From: Clostridiales bacterium
Lineage (GTDB): Bacteria; Bacillota; Clostridia; Christensenellales; Aristaeellaceae
Assembly: GCA_015056085.1 (NCBI GenBank)
Contig: SVHA01000013.1
Coordinates: 1 to 47,980 of the forward strand
DNA length: 47,980 bases
Direction of reading: 5' to 3'
Shown here piece by piece: positions 33,480 to 41,482 of the stretch. The position numbers were made by a program, and so were the translations under genes. Each line of letters starts with the position of its first letter. The stretch's first letter is position 1. The notes beneath the pieces are model-generated. The model made no database searches and was not told where the DNA came from. It saw nothing but the letters and a program-made list of their open reading frames with translations.

Positions 33480-34901
33480 ATGCGTAAATTTGACACTAAA
33501 GTGCAGCACCTGAAGTACAAGGTCCTCCGGGAAGTGGCCCGCCATGCCTGGGACGATACCCTGCTGGAAAAGGTGTTGGATATTCCCCAGCAGATTGCCC
33601 CCGGCAAGGTGCCCACCATGCGCTGCTGCGTGTACAAGGAGCGGGCCATCCTGGGGGAACGGGTCAAACTGGCCATGGGCGGCGACAAGGAGCACCGCAA
33701 CGTCATTCAGGTTATCGACATCGCCTGTGATGAGTGTCCTGCCGCCGGCTATGAAGTCACTGCGTCCTGCCGCGGCTGCATTGCTCATCGCTGCGAGGAT
33801 GTGTGCAAGCGGGGCGCCATCTCCTTTGACCACAATCATGTGGCGCATATCGACAAGAGCAAGTGCGTGGAATGTGGTCAGTGCGCCAAGGTGTGCCCCT
33901 ATTCCGCCATCATCAACCGCAAGCGCCCCTGTCAGGTGGCCTGCAAGGTGAAGGCCATCTCCATCAATGATGACAATGCTGCCCACATTGACGATGAAAA
34001 GTGCATCCAGTGCGGCGCCTGCGTGTATCAGTGCCCCTTCGGCGCCATTCAGGACAGGTCTTTCATGCTGGATGTTATCGACATGATCAAAAAAAGCCAG
34101 AACAACACCCAGTACAAGGTGTACGCCATGGTGGCGCCCTCCATCTCCAGCCAGTTTACCTATGCCAAACTGGGCCAGGTGATTACGGGCCTGAAAAAAC
34201 TGGGCTTCCACACGGTGATTGAAGCCGCTCTGGGTGCGGATATGGTCGCCCAGGCGGAAAGCCGGGAACTGGCGGAAAAGGGCTTCCTCACCAGCAGCTG
34301 CTGCCCGGCGTTTGTGCAGTATATCAAGGTGAACTTCCCCCAGCTTTTGCCCTATGTGTCCCACAACCTGTCCCCCATGGCGGCGCTGGGCAAGTACCTG
34401 AAAGACACCCAGCCTGGCTGTAAGGTGGTGTTCATCGGCCCCTGCACTGCCAAGAAAGCCGAGGCGCAGCTGGATACCGTCAAGCCCTATGTGGATGCCG
34501 TAATGACCTTTGAGGAACTGCAGGCGATCTTCGACAGCCGGGATTTCGACATCACGACGCTGGAAGAAGATGTGCTGGACAACGCCTCCTACTTCGGGCG
34601 TATTTTCGCCCGCAGCGGCGGGCTCTCTGACGCCGTCAAGCAGGGTCTGATGGAAGAAAAACTGGACTTTATCGTCAACCCTGTGATCTGTGACGGCATT
34701 GAGGAATGCCGCATGGCGCTGCTGAAAAAGAGCAAGAATGCCCTGCAAGGGAACTTCATCGAGGGTATGGCGTGCGTGGGCGGCTGCATCGGCGGCGCCG
34801 GCTGCCTGACCCACGGCGAGAAGAACAAGGCGGAAGTGGACAAGTACGGCCGGGAAGCCTTCGAAAAGACCATCGGCGACGCGGTGTCCATGCTCAAATA
34901 A
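33480..34901 (+). CDS. Group B monomeric [FeFe] hydrogenase
   Basis: Encodes 473 aa. A ~70-residue N-terminal helical region precedes Cys-rich motifs CDECPAAGYEVTASCRGC (~82-99), CVECGQCAKVCP (~127-138) and CIQCGACVYQCP (~172-183), which hold 4Fe-4S clusters. The H-cluster domain has TSSCCPAFVQY, GPCTAKKAEAQ and EGMACVGGCIGGAGC, all bridging Cys present, in the form typical of group B. Such enzymes are probably ferredoxin-linked hydrogen producers in anaerobes, though few have been studied. Ribosome site AAGGAGAAGG lies just upstream. It is the last gene of the block, ending at a strong terminator. Confidence 0.9.
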   Translation: MRKFDTKVQHLKYKVLREVARHAWDDTLLEKVLDIPQQIAPGKVPTMRCCVYKERAILGERVKLAMGGDKEHRNVIQVIDIACDECPAAGYEVTASCRGCIAHRCEDVCKRGAISFDHNHVAHIDKSKCVECGQCAKVCPYSAIINRKRPCQVACKVKAISINDDNAAHIDDEKCIQCGACVYQCPFGAIQDRSFMLDVIDMIKKSQNNTQYKVYAMVAPSISSQFTYAKLGQVITGLKKLGFHTVIEAALGADMVAQAESRELAEKGFLTSSCCPAFVQYIKVNFPQLLPYVSHNLSPMAALGKYLKDTQPGCKVVFIGPCTAKKAEAQLDTVKPYVDAVMTFEELQAIFDSRDFDITTLEEDVLDNASYFGRIFARSGGLSDAVKQGLMEEKLDFIVNPVICDGIEECRMALLKKSKNALQGNFIEGMACVGGCIGGAGCLTHGEKNKAEVDKYGREAFEKTIGDAVSMLK

Positions 34902-34915
34902 GGTGATTTGTTTTT

Positions 34916-34957
34916 CCCCGGAAGCGGCGGCTCCGTGCTGCGCTTCCGGGGTTCTTG
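34916..34957 (+). terminator. Terminator of the hydrogenase block
   Basis: Perfect 11-bp stem CCCCGGAAGCG/CGCTTCCGGGG (34916-34926/34941-34951), then TTCTTG. Confidence 0.85.
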
Positions 34958-35071
34958 TTGGGGAGGGGGAGGCGTGAAATGGTTTCCACGTCTGGAAAAC
35001 GGAATGCGACTACATTTTCGGAGATTTGTTTGAGCGTCTGCTGAACACCTATGGAAGGTGATGACGCTGAA

Positions 35072-35106
35072 AGAGGCTGCGTTCTTCGTGAACGCAGCCT
35101 CTTTTT
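35072..35106 (+). terminator. Orphan strong terminator
   Basis: Perfect 13-bp stem AGAGGCTGCGTTC/GAACGCAGCCTCT (35072-35084/35090-35102) followed by TTTTT. It stands 120 bases after the hydrogenase terminator with no complete gene between. A short start-less frame (34979-35060) precedes it and could be a gene remnant. Confidence 0.75.
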
Positions 35107-35146
35107 GATGTGAGGGCAGGGGAGGAGGACGGCTTATCTTCCGCTG

Positions 35147-35239
35147 TTATTCCACCCAGCCGTCGCCGCCGCAATGACGGCATCTGCCGTTGAGGCAACT
35201 GCTGCAGGAAACCAAAAAGGATAACAAAACTGTGAACAC
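35147..35239 (-). CDS. Possible Cys-rich micro-protein or remnant
   Basis: A 30-codon frame with a GTG start: a hydrophobic stretch (FTVLLSFLVS) followed by CSSCLNGRCRHCGGDGWVE, a dense Cys cluster of zinc-ribbon type. There is no clear ribosome site, and the upstream half is AT-rich and may be non-coding. The Cys-rich end looks too ordered to be chance, so it could be the tail of a decayed gene or a small peptide gene. The gap 34958-35308 holds otherwise only the orphan terminator. Confidence 0.25.
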   Translation of the reverse strand: MFTVLLSFLVSCSSCLNGRCRHCGGDGWVE

Positions 35240-35308
35240 AAATTACAAAAATTTCAAAAAAAAACAACACAGCAAGATAACACTTTTCTGAACAATGCAC
35301 CAAACCTC

Positions 35309-35337
35309 TTGTGTTTTAGAATGATAATATATACAAT
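35309..35337 (+). promoter_or_regulatory. Promoter of the SipW-class surface protein gene
   Basis: TTGTGT (35309-35314), 17-bp spacer, TACAAT (35332-35337), within an AT-rich stretch; leader ~50 nt. Confidence 0.6.
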
Positions 35338-35392
35338 ATATTGGAGTCAGTGCGGGGGCGTACCCTGCACAAAAAAGAGAGGATGGATTACC

Positions 35393-37012
35393 ATGAAAAA
35401 GAGCAAGTTGTTCCTGATTCTGGCGCTGGTTCTGTCCATGGCAGTGGGTCTGGGTGGCACCCTGGCTTACCTGACGGACACGGACGAAGCCGTGAACGTG
35501 ATGACGCTGGGCAATGTGAAGATCGAGCAGATCGAACTGCAGCGCGCTGAAGGCGTTGCCTACAACGCTACTGCGGTCGAAGGCTCTCTGGAGGAGTACG
35601 ACCAGTGGCAGGCGCTGTATCCCGCTTACCCGGTGAATGGTGCGGAAGAGCCCTACGAAGCTGCAGGCAACGGCAATCTGTTCAAGTGGGGGCCCTATGT
35701 GACCGCTGATAACGACAACGGCGTTGCCGGCAACGGCCTGTGGAACGAGAAGAATCTGGTTGGCGTGAAGGACAAATTCGTTTTTGTTGAAAACACCGGC
35801 GATTCCGATTGCTATTTCCGCACCTGGATTGCCTATGAATGTCCCGAAGGCATCACCGTTGGTGAGGTTTCTAATGGCGCCGAGATCATGTTCAATGTCA
35901 ATGGCGGCTACGACGGAGGAAATACCCTCCTGGGCTATGACACCATCAATGTGGACGGCGAGTCCATCCGCTTTGCCATCTACTGCATGACCTATACCCG
36001 TGAAAACGGCGTTCTGCCCGCTGGCGAAATTGCCCGTCCCTCTCTGCTGCAGGTGGTCATGACGCATCATGCCACCAACGAAGACATGGAGAAACTGGGC
36101 AAGACCTATGAAGTGCTTGCCTTCACTCAGGCTTGCCAGACCACGAACTTCCCTGACAGGGATACGGCTCTGACTGCTGCTTTCGGTGAGGCGACGGTTA
36201 AAAACCACCCCTGGAAGACTTCTCAGTCCGCTCGTCCCGGACTTCCCTTCAAGGGCGGCGATGATGATTCTGTGACCTTCTTGGCACCCGCTGGTGCACA
36301 CGAGGTTAGTAACGCCACAGAACTCGTGGCGGCTGTCAATGCTGGTCACACCACGATTCTGCTGAAGAATGGTGAATACACTGATTTCTCCATTCCGAGT
36401 GGCAAGACGCTGAAACTGTATGGTGAATCCAAGGATGTTGTGCTATACACCAAGAACAATGGCGGCGAAGGCGCCGACTACGACTTTGATGGCTGCACGG
36501 TTGAATTCAACAACATGACCCTCAGTTCTGCCCAGTTCACTCACGTAGGCAACTACTATCCCGGCTATGCTCGCATGGAGGGCACCTACAACGATTGCGT
36601 TATCGACGGTATGTATGTGCTGTACGGCAAGTCCGAATTCAACTACTGCACGCTGAATGTAACTGGTGACACCTACAACATCTGGACTTGGGGTGCTGGC
36701 GAAGCAAAGTTCGATCATTGCACCTTCAACACCGATGGCAAGTCCATCCTGGTGTATAATGCCAACTGTGATCTGACGGTAACCAACAGCGAATTCAATG
36801 ACAGCGAAGCGCTGGCTCCTGTGAAGGCTGCTATCGAAGCCGCTGCGGCCAATACATCGATCAAGCATAACATTACTGTTGAAAACGTCAAGGTTAATGG
36901 CTTTGCGATTAATACTGCGGGCATCAACACCGGCACCACCCTGTGGGCCAACAAGAACAGCATGAGCACCGACAACCTCAACGTCGTCGTCGACGGTGTT
37001 GACGTGTACTAA
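35393..37012 (+). CDS. SipW-class exported surface protein with beta-helix tail
   Basis: Encodes 539 aa. ATG at 35393 behind AGAGAGG. The N-terminus KKSKLFLILALVLSMAVG and GGTLAYLTDTDEAVNVM is the SipW-cognate signal type, cleaved by the ER-type signal peptidase SipW, as in TasA/camelysin. The TasA-like beta domain (~25-290) has TLGNVKIEQIELQ, FVFVENTGDSDCYFRTWIA and VVMTHHATNED. After a linker (~310) comes a ~220-residue parallel beta-helix: TTILLKNGEYTDF, CTVEFNNMTL, CVIDGMYVLYG, FDHCTFNTDGKSI. The codon choice is richer in A/T at third positions than in neighbouring genes. A surface fibre or matrix role is likely. No SipW peptidase gene is in the window. Confidence 0.82.
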   Translation: MKKSKLFLILALVLSMAVGLGGTLAYLTDTDEAVNVMTLGNVKIEQIELQRAEGVAYNATAVEGSLEEYDQWQALYPAYPVNGAEEPYEAAGNGNLFKWGPYVTADNDNGVAGNGLWNEKNLVGVKDKFVFVENTGDSDCYFRTWIAYECPEGITVGEVSNGAEIMFNVNGGYDGGNTLLGYDTINVDGESIRFAIYCMTYTRENGVLPAGEIARPSLLQVVMTHHATNEDMEKLGKTYEVLAFTQACQTTNFPDRDTALTAAFGEATVKNHPWKTSQSARPGLPFKGGDDDSVTFLAPAGAHEVSNATELVAAVNAGHTTILLKNGEYTDFSIPSGKTLKLYGESKDVVLYTKNNGGEGADYDFDGCTVEFNNMTLSSAQFTHVGNYYPGYARMEGTYNDCVIDGMYVLYGKSEFNYCTLNVTGDTYNIWTWGAGEAKFDHCTFNTDGKSILVYNANCDLTVTNSEFNDSEALAPVKAAIEAAAANTSIKHNITVENVKVNGFAINTAGINTGTTLWANKNSMSTDNLNVVVDGVDVY

Positions 37013-37039
37013 TCCTGTTACCGCCAAACGGCGGTTCAG

Positions 37040-37068
37040 CCGCTCTCCCACTGGGAGGGCGGTTTTTT
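37040..37068 (+). terminator. Terminator of the surface protein gene
   Basis: Stem CCGCTCTCCC/GGGAGGGCGG (one G-U; 37040-37049/37053-37062), then TTTTTT. Confidence 0.9.
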
Positions 37069-37085
37069 GCGCCCTCATCGGCATC

Positions 37086-37114
37086 AAAAAACCAGCCATC
37101 ACTGGCTGGTTTTT
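37086..37114. terminator. Terminator of the adenylating-enzyme gene
   Basis: Perfect 8-bp stem ACCAGCCA/TGGCTGGT (37091-37098/37103-37110) with five A before and TTTT after, so it can work in both directions. It lies 31 bases past the stop at 37146. Confidence 0.88.
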
Positions 37115-37145
37115 GCAATATCCGCCCAAACAGTAGGCGCACGCC

Positions 37146-38552
37146 TTACTGCTGGAACATTTTCTTAATCGCCATCTTGTCCGGCTTGCCGGAGGCGGTC
37201 ATGGGCAGCATGGGGAGCACCCGGATTTCCTTGGGCATCTCCAGTTTGTTCAGCACCGTCTTGACAGCCTCTGCGTCATATTCAGTGCCGGGACGGAGCA
37301 CGATGACGGCGGCGGGGATTTCACCGCTGCGGGCGTCCTTGATGCCCACCACGGCAGCCATTCTGACAAAGGGCAGCTTCAGCAGCTTGCCTTCAATCAT
37401 CAGGGGAGACAGGTTGTTGCCGTGGCGGATGATGATGTCCTTCTTGCGGCCGGTGATGTGCAGGAAGCCTTCGTCATCAATGTGGCCCATGTCGCCGGTG
37501 GGGAAGAATTCGTTGTGGTCAAGAGGCTCGTCGCCATAATAGCCCAGGAACAGCGTGGGGGATTTCAGAAAGATTTCACCGTCTTCGGCGATGTTGACTT
37601 CGTTGAACTCCAGGGGCTTGCCCACAGACCCGGCACGGATTTCATCGGGAACTTCGGGGCCGGCGCTGGAAACGATGGTCAGTTCGCTCATGCCGTAAGC
37701 GGGAACCACCTTGACGCCAAGGGACCGCTGAATAAAGAGAAACTGCTCGAAGGTGGTGGGCGCAGCGGCCAGCACGATGGTCCGCATGGTAGAGATATCA
37801 TAGTTCGTCTTACATGCGAGCTCGGAGAGCATCAGGGCGTAGGAAGGCACGATGCCAAAGCGGGTGAAGCCGTACTTCTCGATGCACTGCAGCACATATT
37901 CCGGCACAATCACCTTGGGGAAGAAGTTGGGAATGCGATGCATGATGGCGTCCACAACGTGGGCCACGCCGAATACGTGGGACAGGGGCAGCAGGTGGAT
38001 GTACTTCTCGTTCTCCACAACGCCGCTGGAAGGAGCGAAGTTCACCTGATGATTGACATAGCCGAACTGGCTGAGCACAACGCCCTTGCTCTTGCCGGTA
38101 GAGCCGGAGGTGAAAATCAGCAAGGCGGGAGCGTGAAGATCGATGACGGGTTTTTCGGTTTTGCCGTTCAGTGCATCGAAGTTGATTTCTTCGCCGCCGA
38201 TGGCAAAGCCCTCGCCTGAGATGTCCAGAGCGACCTTCAGGGGAATCTCCTTGCCGAAATCAGAAAGGCTCTTTTCGATGGGGGCGTGCTGATCAAACAT
38301 GACAGCAATCGCACCCAGATACTGGGTCGCCAGGAAGACGATGACCGTCTTGATTGTGCGGGTGGCAGAAATGCCCACATAATCGCCCTGATTCACGCCC
38401 TTTTCCTTCAGGAAAGCCGCAACAGCCTGCACCTTTTTGTGCAGTTCCACCGTGGTGTAGCCTTCCGTTTCGGAATACAGGCACACCTCATCAGGACGAG
38501 CCTCCACGTAGCTTTCCAGTAAATCTATGATTCCCTTGTTGATGGGTTGCAT
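37146..38552 (-). CDS. Class I adenylate-forming enzyme (acyl-activating)
   Basis: Encodes 468 aa. Core motifs: P-loop TSGSTGKSKG (residues 148-157), YGMSE (A5), TGDMGHIDDEGFLHITGRKK (A7-A8) and the C-terminal ASGKPDK with the catalytic Lys (A10). It joins a carboxylic acid to AMP and then to CoA or a carrier thiol. It is divergent from the MBOAT operon, so it likely supplies the activated acyl group for surface-polymer acylation, much as DltA serves DltB (inference). It has no fused carrier domain, and none is encoded nearby. ATG at 38552 behind GGAGGAG; the longer frame is not supported. Confidence 0.87.
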   Translation of the reverse strand: MQPINKGIIDLLESYVEARPDEVCLYSETEGYTTVELHKKVQAVAAFLKEKGVNQGDYVGISATRTIKTVIVFLATQYLGAIAVMFDQHAPIEKSLSDFGKEIPLKVALDISGEGFAIGGEEINFDALNGKTEKPVIDLHAPALLIFTSGSTGKSKGVVLSQFGYVNHQVNFAPSSGVVENEKYIHLLPLSHVFGVAHVVDAIMHRIPNFFPKVIVPEYVLQCIEKYGFTRFGIVPSYALMLSELACKTNYDISTMRTIVLAAAPTTFEQFLFIQRSLGVKVVPAYGMSELTIVSSAGPEVPDEIRAGSVGKPLEFNEVNIAEDGEIFLKSPTLFLGYYGDEPLDHNEFFPTGDMGHIDDEGFLHITGRKKDIIIRHGNNLSPLMIEGKLLKLPFVRMAAVVGIKDARSGEIPAAVIVLRPGTEYDAEAVKTVLNKLEMPKEIRVLPMLPMTASGKPDKMAIKKMFQQ

Positions 38553-38801
38553 TGTATCTCCTCCGAAATGATTGTCATTTGGTTTCCGGGGGTGTCTCCT
38601 CTTATCCTCCATGGCGAAGCGACAGGCCGAATGAGCCACATGGCCTGAATGCCAAAACGCCAACTATGAATATTCAACATAAGTGTCGGATTTTCCTGCA
38701 TTTTCGACCTGCTTTTTTCTGCAGAGGAAACATCTGCCCTTTTTGCGGGGTTAGCGGGAGTCGTGTTGCTGGCCAGGAAAGGCCCTGACAACCGTCGGTT
38801 T

Positions 38802-38855
38802 GTTCAACTGTACTTGACAAAGAATTGGCCGGGGGATATAATAAATAAGTTGAAC
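38802..38855 (+). promoter_or_regulatory. Consensus promoter bracketed by an inverted repeat
   Basis: TTGACA (38814-38819), exactly 17 bases, TATAAT (38837-38842): a perfect sigma-A promoter for the MBOAT operon. It is enclosed by GTTCAACT (38802-38809) and its exact reverse complement AGTTGAAC (38848-38855), the second at the predicted start site. The pair could be an operator for a repressor that clamps the promoter. The rest of the gap back to 38552 (260 bases) shows no clear promoter for the divergent gene. Confidence 0.8.
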
Positions 38856-38857
38856 TT

Positions 38858-38972
38858 GGCTGCCTGAAAATGCAAAGATTGGCAGCCCAGAGGATCGCTA
38901 ATCACAGTCAACTGCACGTAAAAGCGGCTTGCGGATGGACGCAAATTCAGATAGCAACGCAAGGCTTTTGCG
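38858..38972 (+). promoter_or_regulatory. Structured 5' leader of the MBOAT operon
   Basis: The ~160-nt leader folds into two hairpins: GGCTGCC/GGCAGCC (38858-38864/38881-38887) and a long one, 38917-38933 pairing with 38958-38972 (CGTAAAAGC-GG-CTTGCG against CGCAAGGCTTTTGCG; 15 pairs, a 2-base bulge, a 24-base loop). There is no T-run after either, so they are not plain terminators. A cis-acting RNA element is possible. Confidence 0.5.
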
Positions 38973-39012
38973 CAAGTGTACTGACGATAAAATGCAATGA
39001 GGGAGCGCCATC

Positions 39013-40374
39013 ATGCTGTTTTCCAGTCTGACATTTTTGTTGTACTTCATGCCGCTGGTTATCCTGATTCACTATATTCTGCCGAAAAAACTGCAAAACG
39101 GCTTCCTGCTGCTGGCGAGCCTGGTGTTTTACTCCTGGGGTGAAGCCACCAAGGTTCCCCTGTTTGCACTTTTGCTGTTTGCCAACTGGGGCATCGGCCG
39201 CCTGATGGATCTGCCGAAAATCCAGCCTTATCGTCGTTTGATTCTGCTGGCGGGTCTGGTGCTGGATCTGGGCGCGCTGATTTACTACAAGTACATCGGC
39301 TTCCTGATGGAAAACCTGGGTCTGGACGCCGCCTTTGCCAAGGACATCACGCTGCCGCTGGGCATCAGCTTCTTCACTTTCCAGGCAGTGGGCTATCTGG
39401 TGGACGTGTATCGGCGTCAAACCCCGCCGGAAAAGAGCTTCATCAACTTCGGCGCTTTCCTGTTTATGTTCCCCCAGCTGATTGCGGGCCCGATCATCCG
39501 CTACAGCGATATGTCCACGGCCCTGCATCAGAAGCGCCGGCCCAGTGCCAAAATGCTGGAGAGCGGCATGGCGCTGATGGTGGCCGGTCTGGCGGCCAAG
39601 GTGCTCATTGCCAATCCTCTGGGCGAGGCGTTTGCCACGCTGCGCACCATCCATTCCGACGCCCTGTGCGCCTGGATGTCCCTGGCGGCTTCCGTGATGC
39701 AGATCTACTTTGACTTCATGGGCTACTCCGTGATGGCGGTGGGTCTGGGCCGGATGATGGGCTTTGAGTTCACCCGCAACTTCAACCATCCCTTCGCCTC
39801 CAAGTCGATCACTGAGTTCTGGCGCCGCTGGCATATCACCCTGAGCAAATGGTTCCGGGATTATGTGTATATCCCCCTGGGCGGCAGCCGCAGGAGCCTT
39901 CCCCGGACGCTGCTGAACACTTTCGTCGTCTGGGCGCTGACGGGCCTGTGGCACGGCGCTTCGTGGAACTTCGTGCTGTGGGGCGTGTCCTTCTTCGTGC
40001 TGCTGATCATGGAGAAGTACACCGAAAAGCTGCGTGCTTCGTGGCCCGGCTGGCTCAGTTACATTGTCACCATTTTGCTCCTGTCGCTGAATTTCCCGTT
40101 TTTCATCTGCGACGATTTGTCGATCTACGGGCAGTTCATTTCCGATATGTGGTGCTTCAACTTCACCACTGAGAGCCTGTTCTGGCTGCGGGAGTATGCG
40201 GGAATCATCGCTCTGGGCGTGGTGTTCTGCATTCCCAAGGTGGTCAATGGCCTCAAGCGCCTTTGCCGCAAGTATGCATGGCTGCGGATGGCCTGCGTGC
40301 TGGGCGCACTGATCCTGTGCCTGGCGTCGCTGGTCAAGTCCTCCTATAACCCGTTCCTGTACTTCCGGTTTTAA
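39013..40374 (+). CDS. MBOAT family O-acyltransferase (AlgI/DltB-like)
   Basis: Encodes 453 aa with about ten membrane helices. MBOAT signatures: TLPLGISFFTFQAVGYLVD (~115), FPQLIAGPIIRY (~155), FWRRWHITLSKWFRDYVYIPLG (~275) and the catalytic GLWHGASWNFVLWG with His314. It moves an acyl group across or onto an extracytoplasmic acceptor such as a glycan or teichoic polymer, in concert with the SGNH-type proteins encoded just downstream. First gene of a four-gene operon; GAGGGAG lies before the ATG. Confidence 0.93.
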   Translation: MLFSSLTFLLYFMPLVILIHYILPKKLQNGFLLLASLVFYSWGEATKVPLFALLLFANWGIGRLMDLPKIQPYRRLILLAGLVLDLGALIYYKYIGFLMENLGLDAAFAKDITLPLGISFFTFQAVGYLVDVYRRQTPPEKSFINFGAFLFMFPQLIAGPIIRYSDMSTALHQKRRPSAKMLESGMALMVAGLAAKVLIANPLGEAFATLRTIHSDALCAWMSLAASVMQIYFDFMGYSVMAVGLGRMMGFEFTRNFNHPFASKSITEFWRRWHITLSKWFRDYVYIPLGGSRRSLPRTLLNTFVVWALTGLWHGASWNFVLWGVSFFVLLIMEKYTEKLRASWPGWLSYIVTILLLSLNFPFFICDDLSIYGQFISDMWCFNFTTESLFWLREYAGIIALGVVFCIPKVVNGLKRLCRKYAWLRMACVLGALILCLASLVKSSYNPFLYFRF

Positions 40375-40387
40375 GGGGGAATGAAGA

Positions 40388-41482
40388 ATGCAGAAAATTT
40401 GTAAAATGCCCGCTTTCATCCTGGTGATGCTTCTGCTGATTTGCCTGGCTGCCACCCAGTGGCTGACGCCGGACCGGGAATTCAGCGAAATGGAAAACCG
40501 TATGCTGACGCAGCGGCCTGAAATCACCTTCGACGGCTTCTGGTCGGGCGATTACACCATGAAGCTGGAACTGTTCGCTGCGGATCAGATTCCCATGCGA
40601 AATGAATTCGTATCCGTGTATGCCACCACGCAGGCCGCCCTGGGCCGCCGGATGGTGGGCGATGCGCTCCTGGGTGCGGACGGGTATCTGTTTGATACGT
40701 CGGCAGAATATTCCCAAGAGGATCTGCGGATGAATCTGGACGCCCTGAAGGAACTTTCGGCGGAAACCGGCAAAAACGTGTGGATCTTGCCGGTGCCTTC
40801 CGCCGCCACGGTGTATCCTGAAAAACTGCCGGCCTATGCGCCGCTGAATCAGGAAGAAGCCATGCTCCGCACGGTGGAACAAGAAGCGGAGGTCATTCCG
40901 CTGCTGGACGCTATGCGGGCCAACAAGGATCAGAAGCTCCTCTACGCCATGGACCACCACTGGACAGCAGCCGGCGCCCGGATTGGCTATGAAGCGGTGT
41001 GCGATAAGTTGGGTCTGACCCCGGCGCCCCAGGGAGAAATCCTCACCTGCGACGGCTTCTACGGCAGCTTCTATGCCCGCTATCCGCTGCCCTGGCTGGA
41101 AGCAGAGGCGTTGACCTACGAACTTCCTCAGGGCGTCCGCCTGCTCATCAACGGAGAAGAAAAGGATACCCTGGTGGACGAGACCGTCCTTGCGGGGCGG
41201 GATAAATACGCTGCGCTGCTCCACGGCAATCACGACTCCATAGAATTGATCAACGACAGCGTGGCAGAAGGCTCCCTGCTGGTGATCAAGGATTCCTACG
41301 CCAATGCGCTTTTGCCCATGCTGGCCAGGAATTATCATCAGATTACGGCAGTGGATCCCCGGTACTTCACCGGTAACATCAAAGAACTGTTGACTGAATT
41401 TGAAGGGGAGGATGTTCTATGCGTATGTGGAATCAGTTCGCTGGGCGCAAGCCGCATCATCGCTTTGATGGAAGGATTCTGA
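40388..41482 (+). CDS. DHHW family protein (AlgJ/AlgX-like acetyl-transfer partner)
   Basis: Encodes 364 aa. An N-terminal membrane anchor (~8-25) precedes an extracellular SGNH-like domain. The signature YAMDHHWT has Asp189-His190-His191-Trp192, and LLVIKDSYANALLP (~300) carries the Ser of a KDSF/S-type motif as in AlgJ/AlgX. With the MBOAT protein it probably attaches the acyl group to an exported polymer. It starts 13 bases after the MBOAT stop, behind GGGGGA. Its 3' end overlaps the next gene by 64 bases. Confidence 0.9.
   Translation: MQKICKMPAFILVMLLLICLAATQWLTPDREFSEMENRMLTQRPEITFDGFWSGDYTMKLELFAADQIPMRNEFVSVYATTQAALGRRMVGDALLGADGYLFDTSAEYSQEDLRMNLDALKELSAETGKNVWILPVPSAATVYPEKLPAYAPLNQEEAMLRTVEQEAEVIPLLDAMRANKDQKLLYAMDHHWTAAGARIGYEAVCDKLGLTPAPQGEILTCDGFYGSFYARYPLPWLEAEALTYELPQGVRLLINGEEKDTLVDETVLAGRDKYAALLHGNHDSIELINDSVAEGSLLVIKDSYANALLPMLARNYHQITAVDPRYFTGNIKELLTEFEGEDVLCVCGISSLGASRIIALMEGF

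Noticed and set aside
38917..38972. c-di-GMP-I riboswitch, suggested by GGACGCAAA in the leader
   Set aside because: Only this short core word matches. The partner stems, the GNRA loop and its receptor are not found, and the word lies in the loop of a different hairpin.
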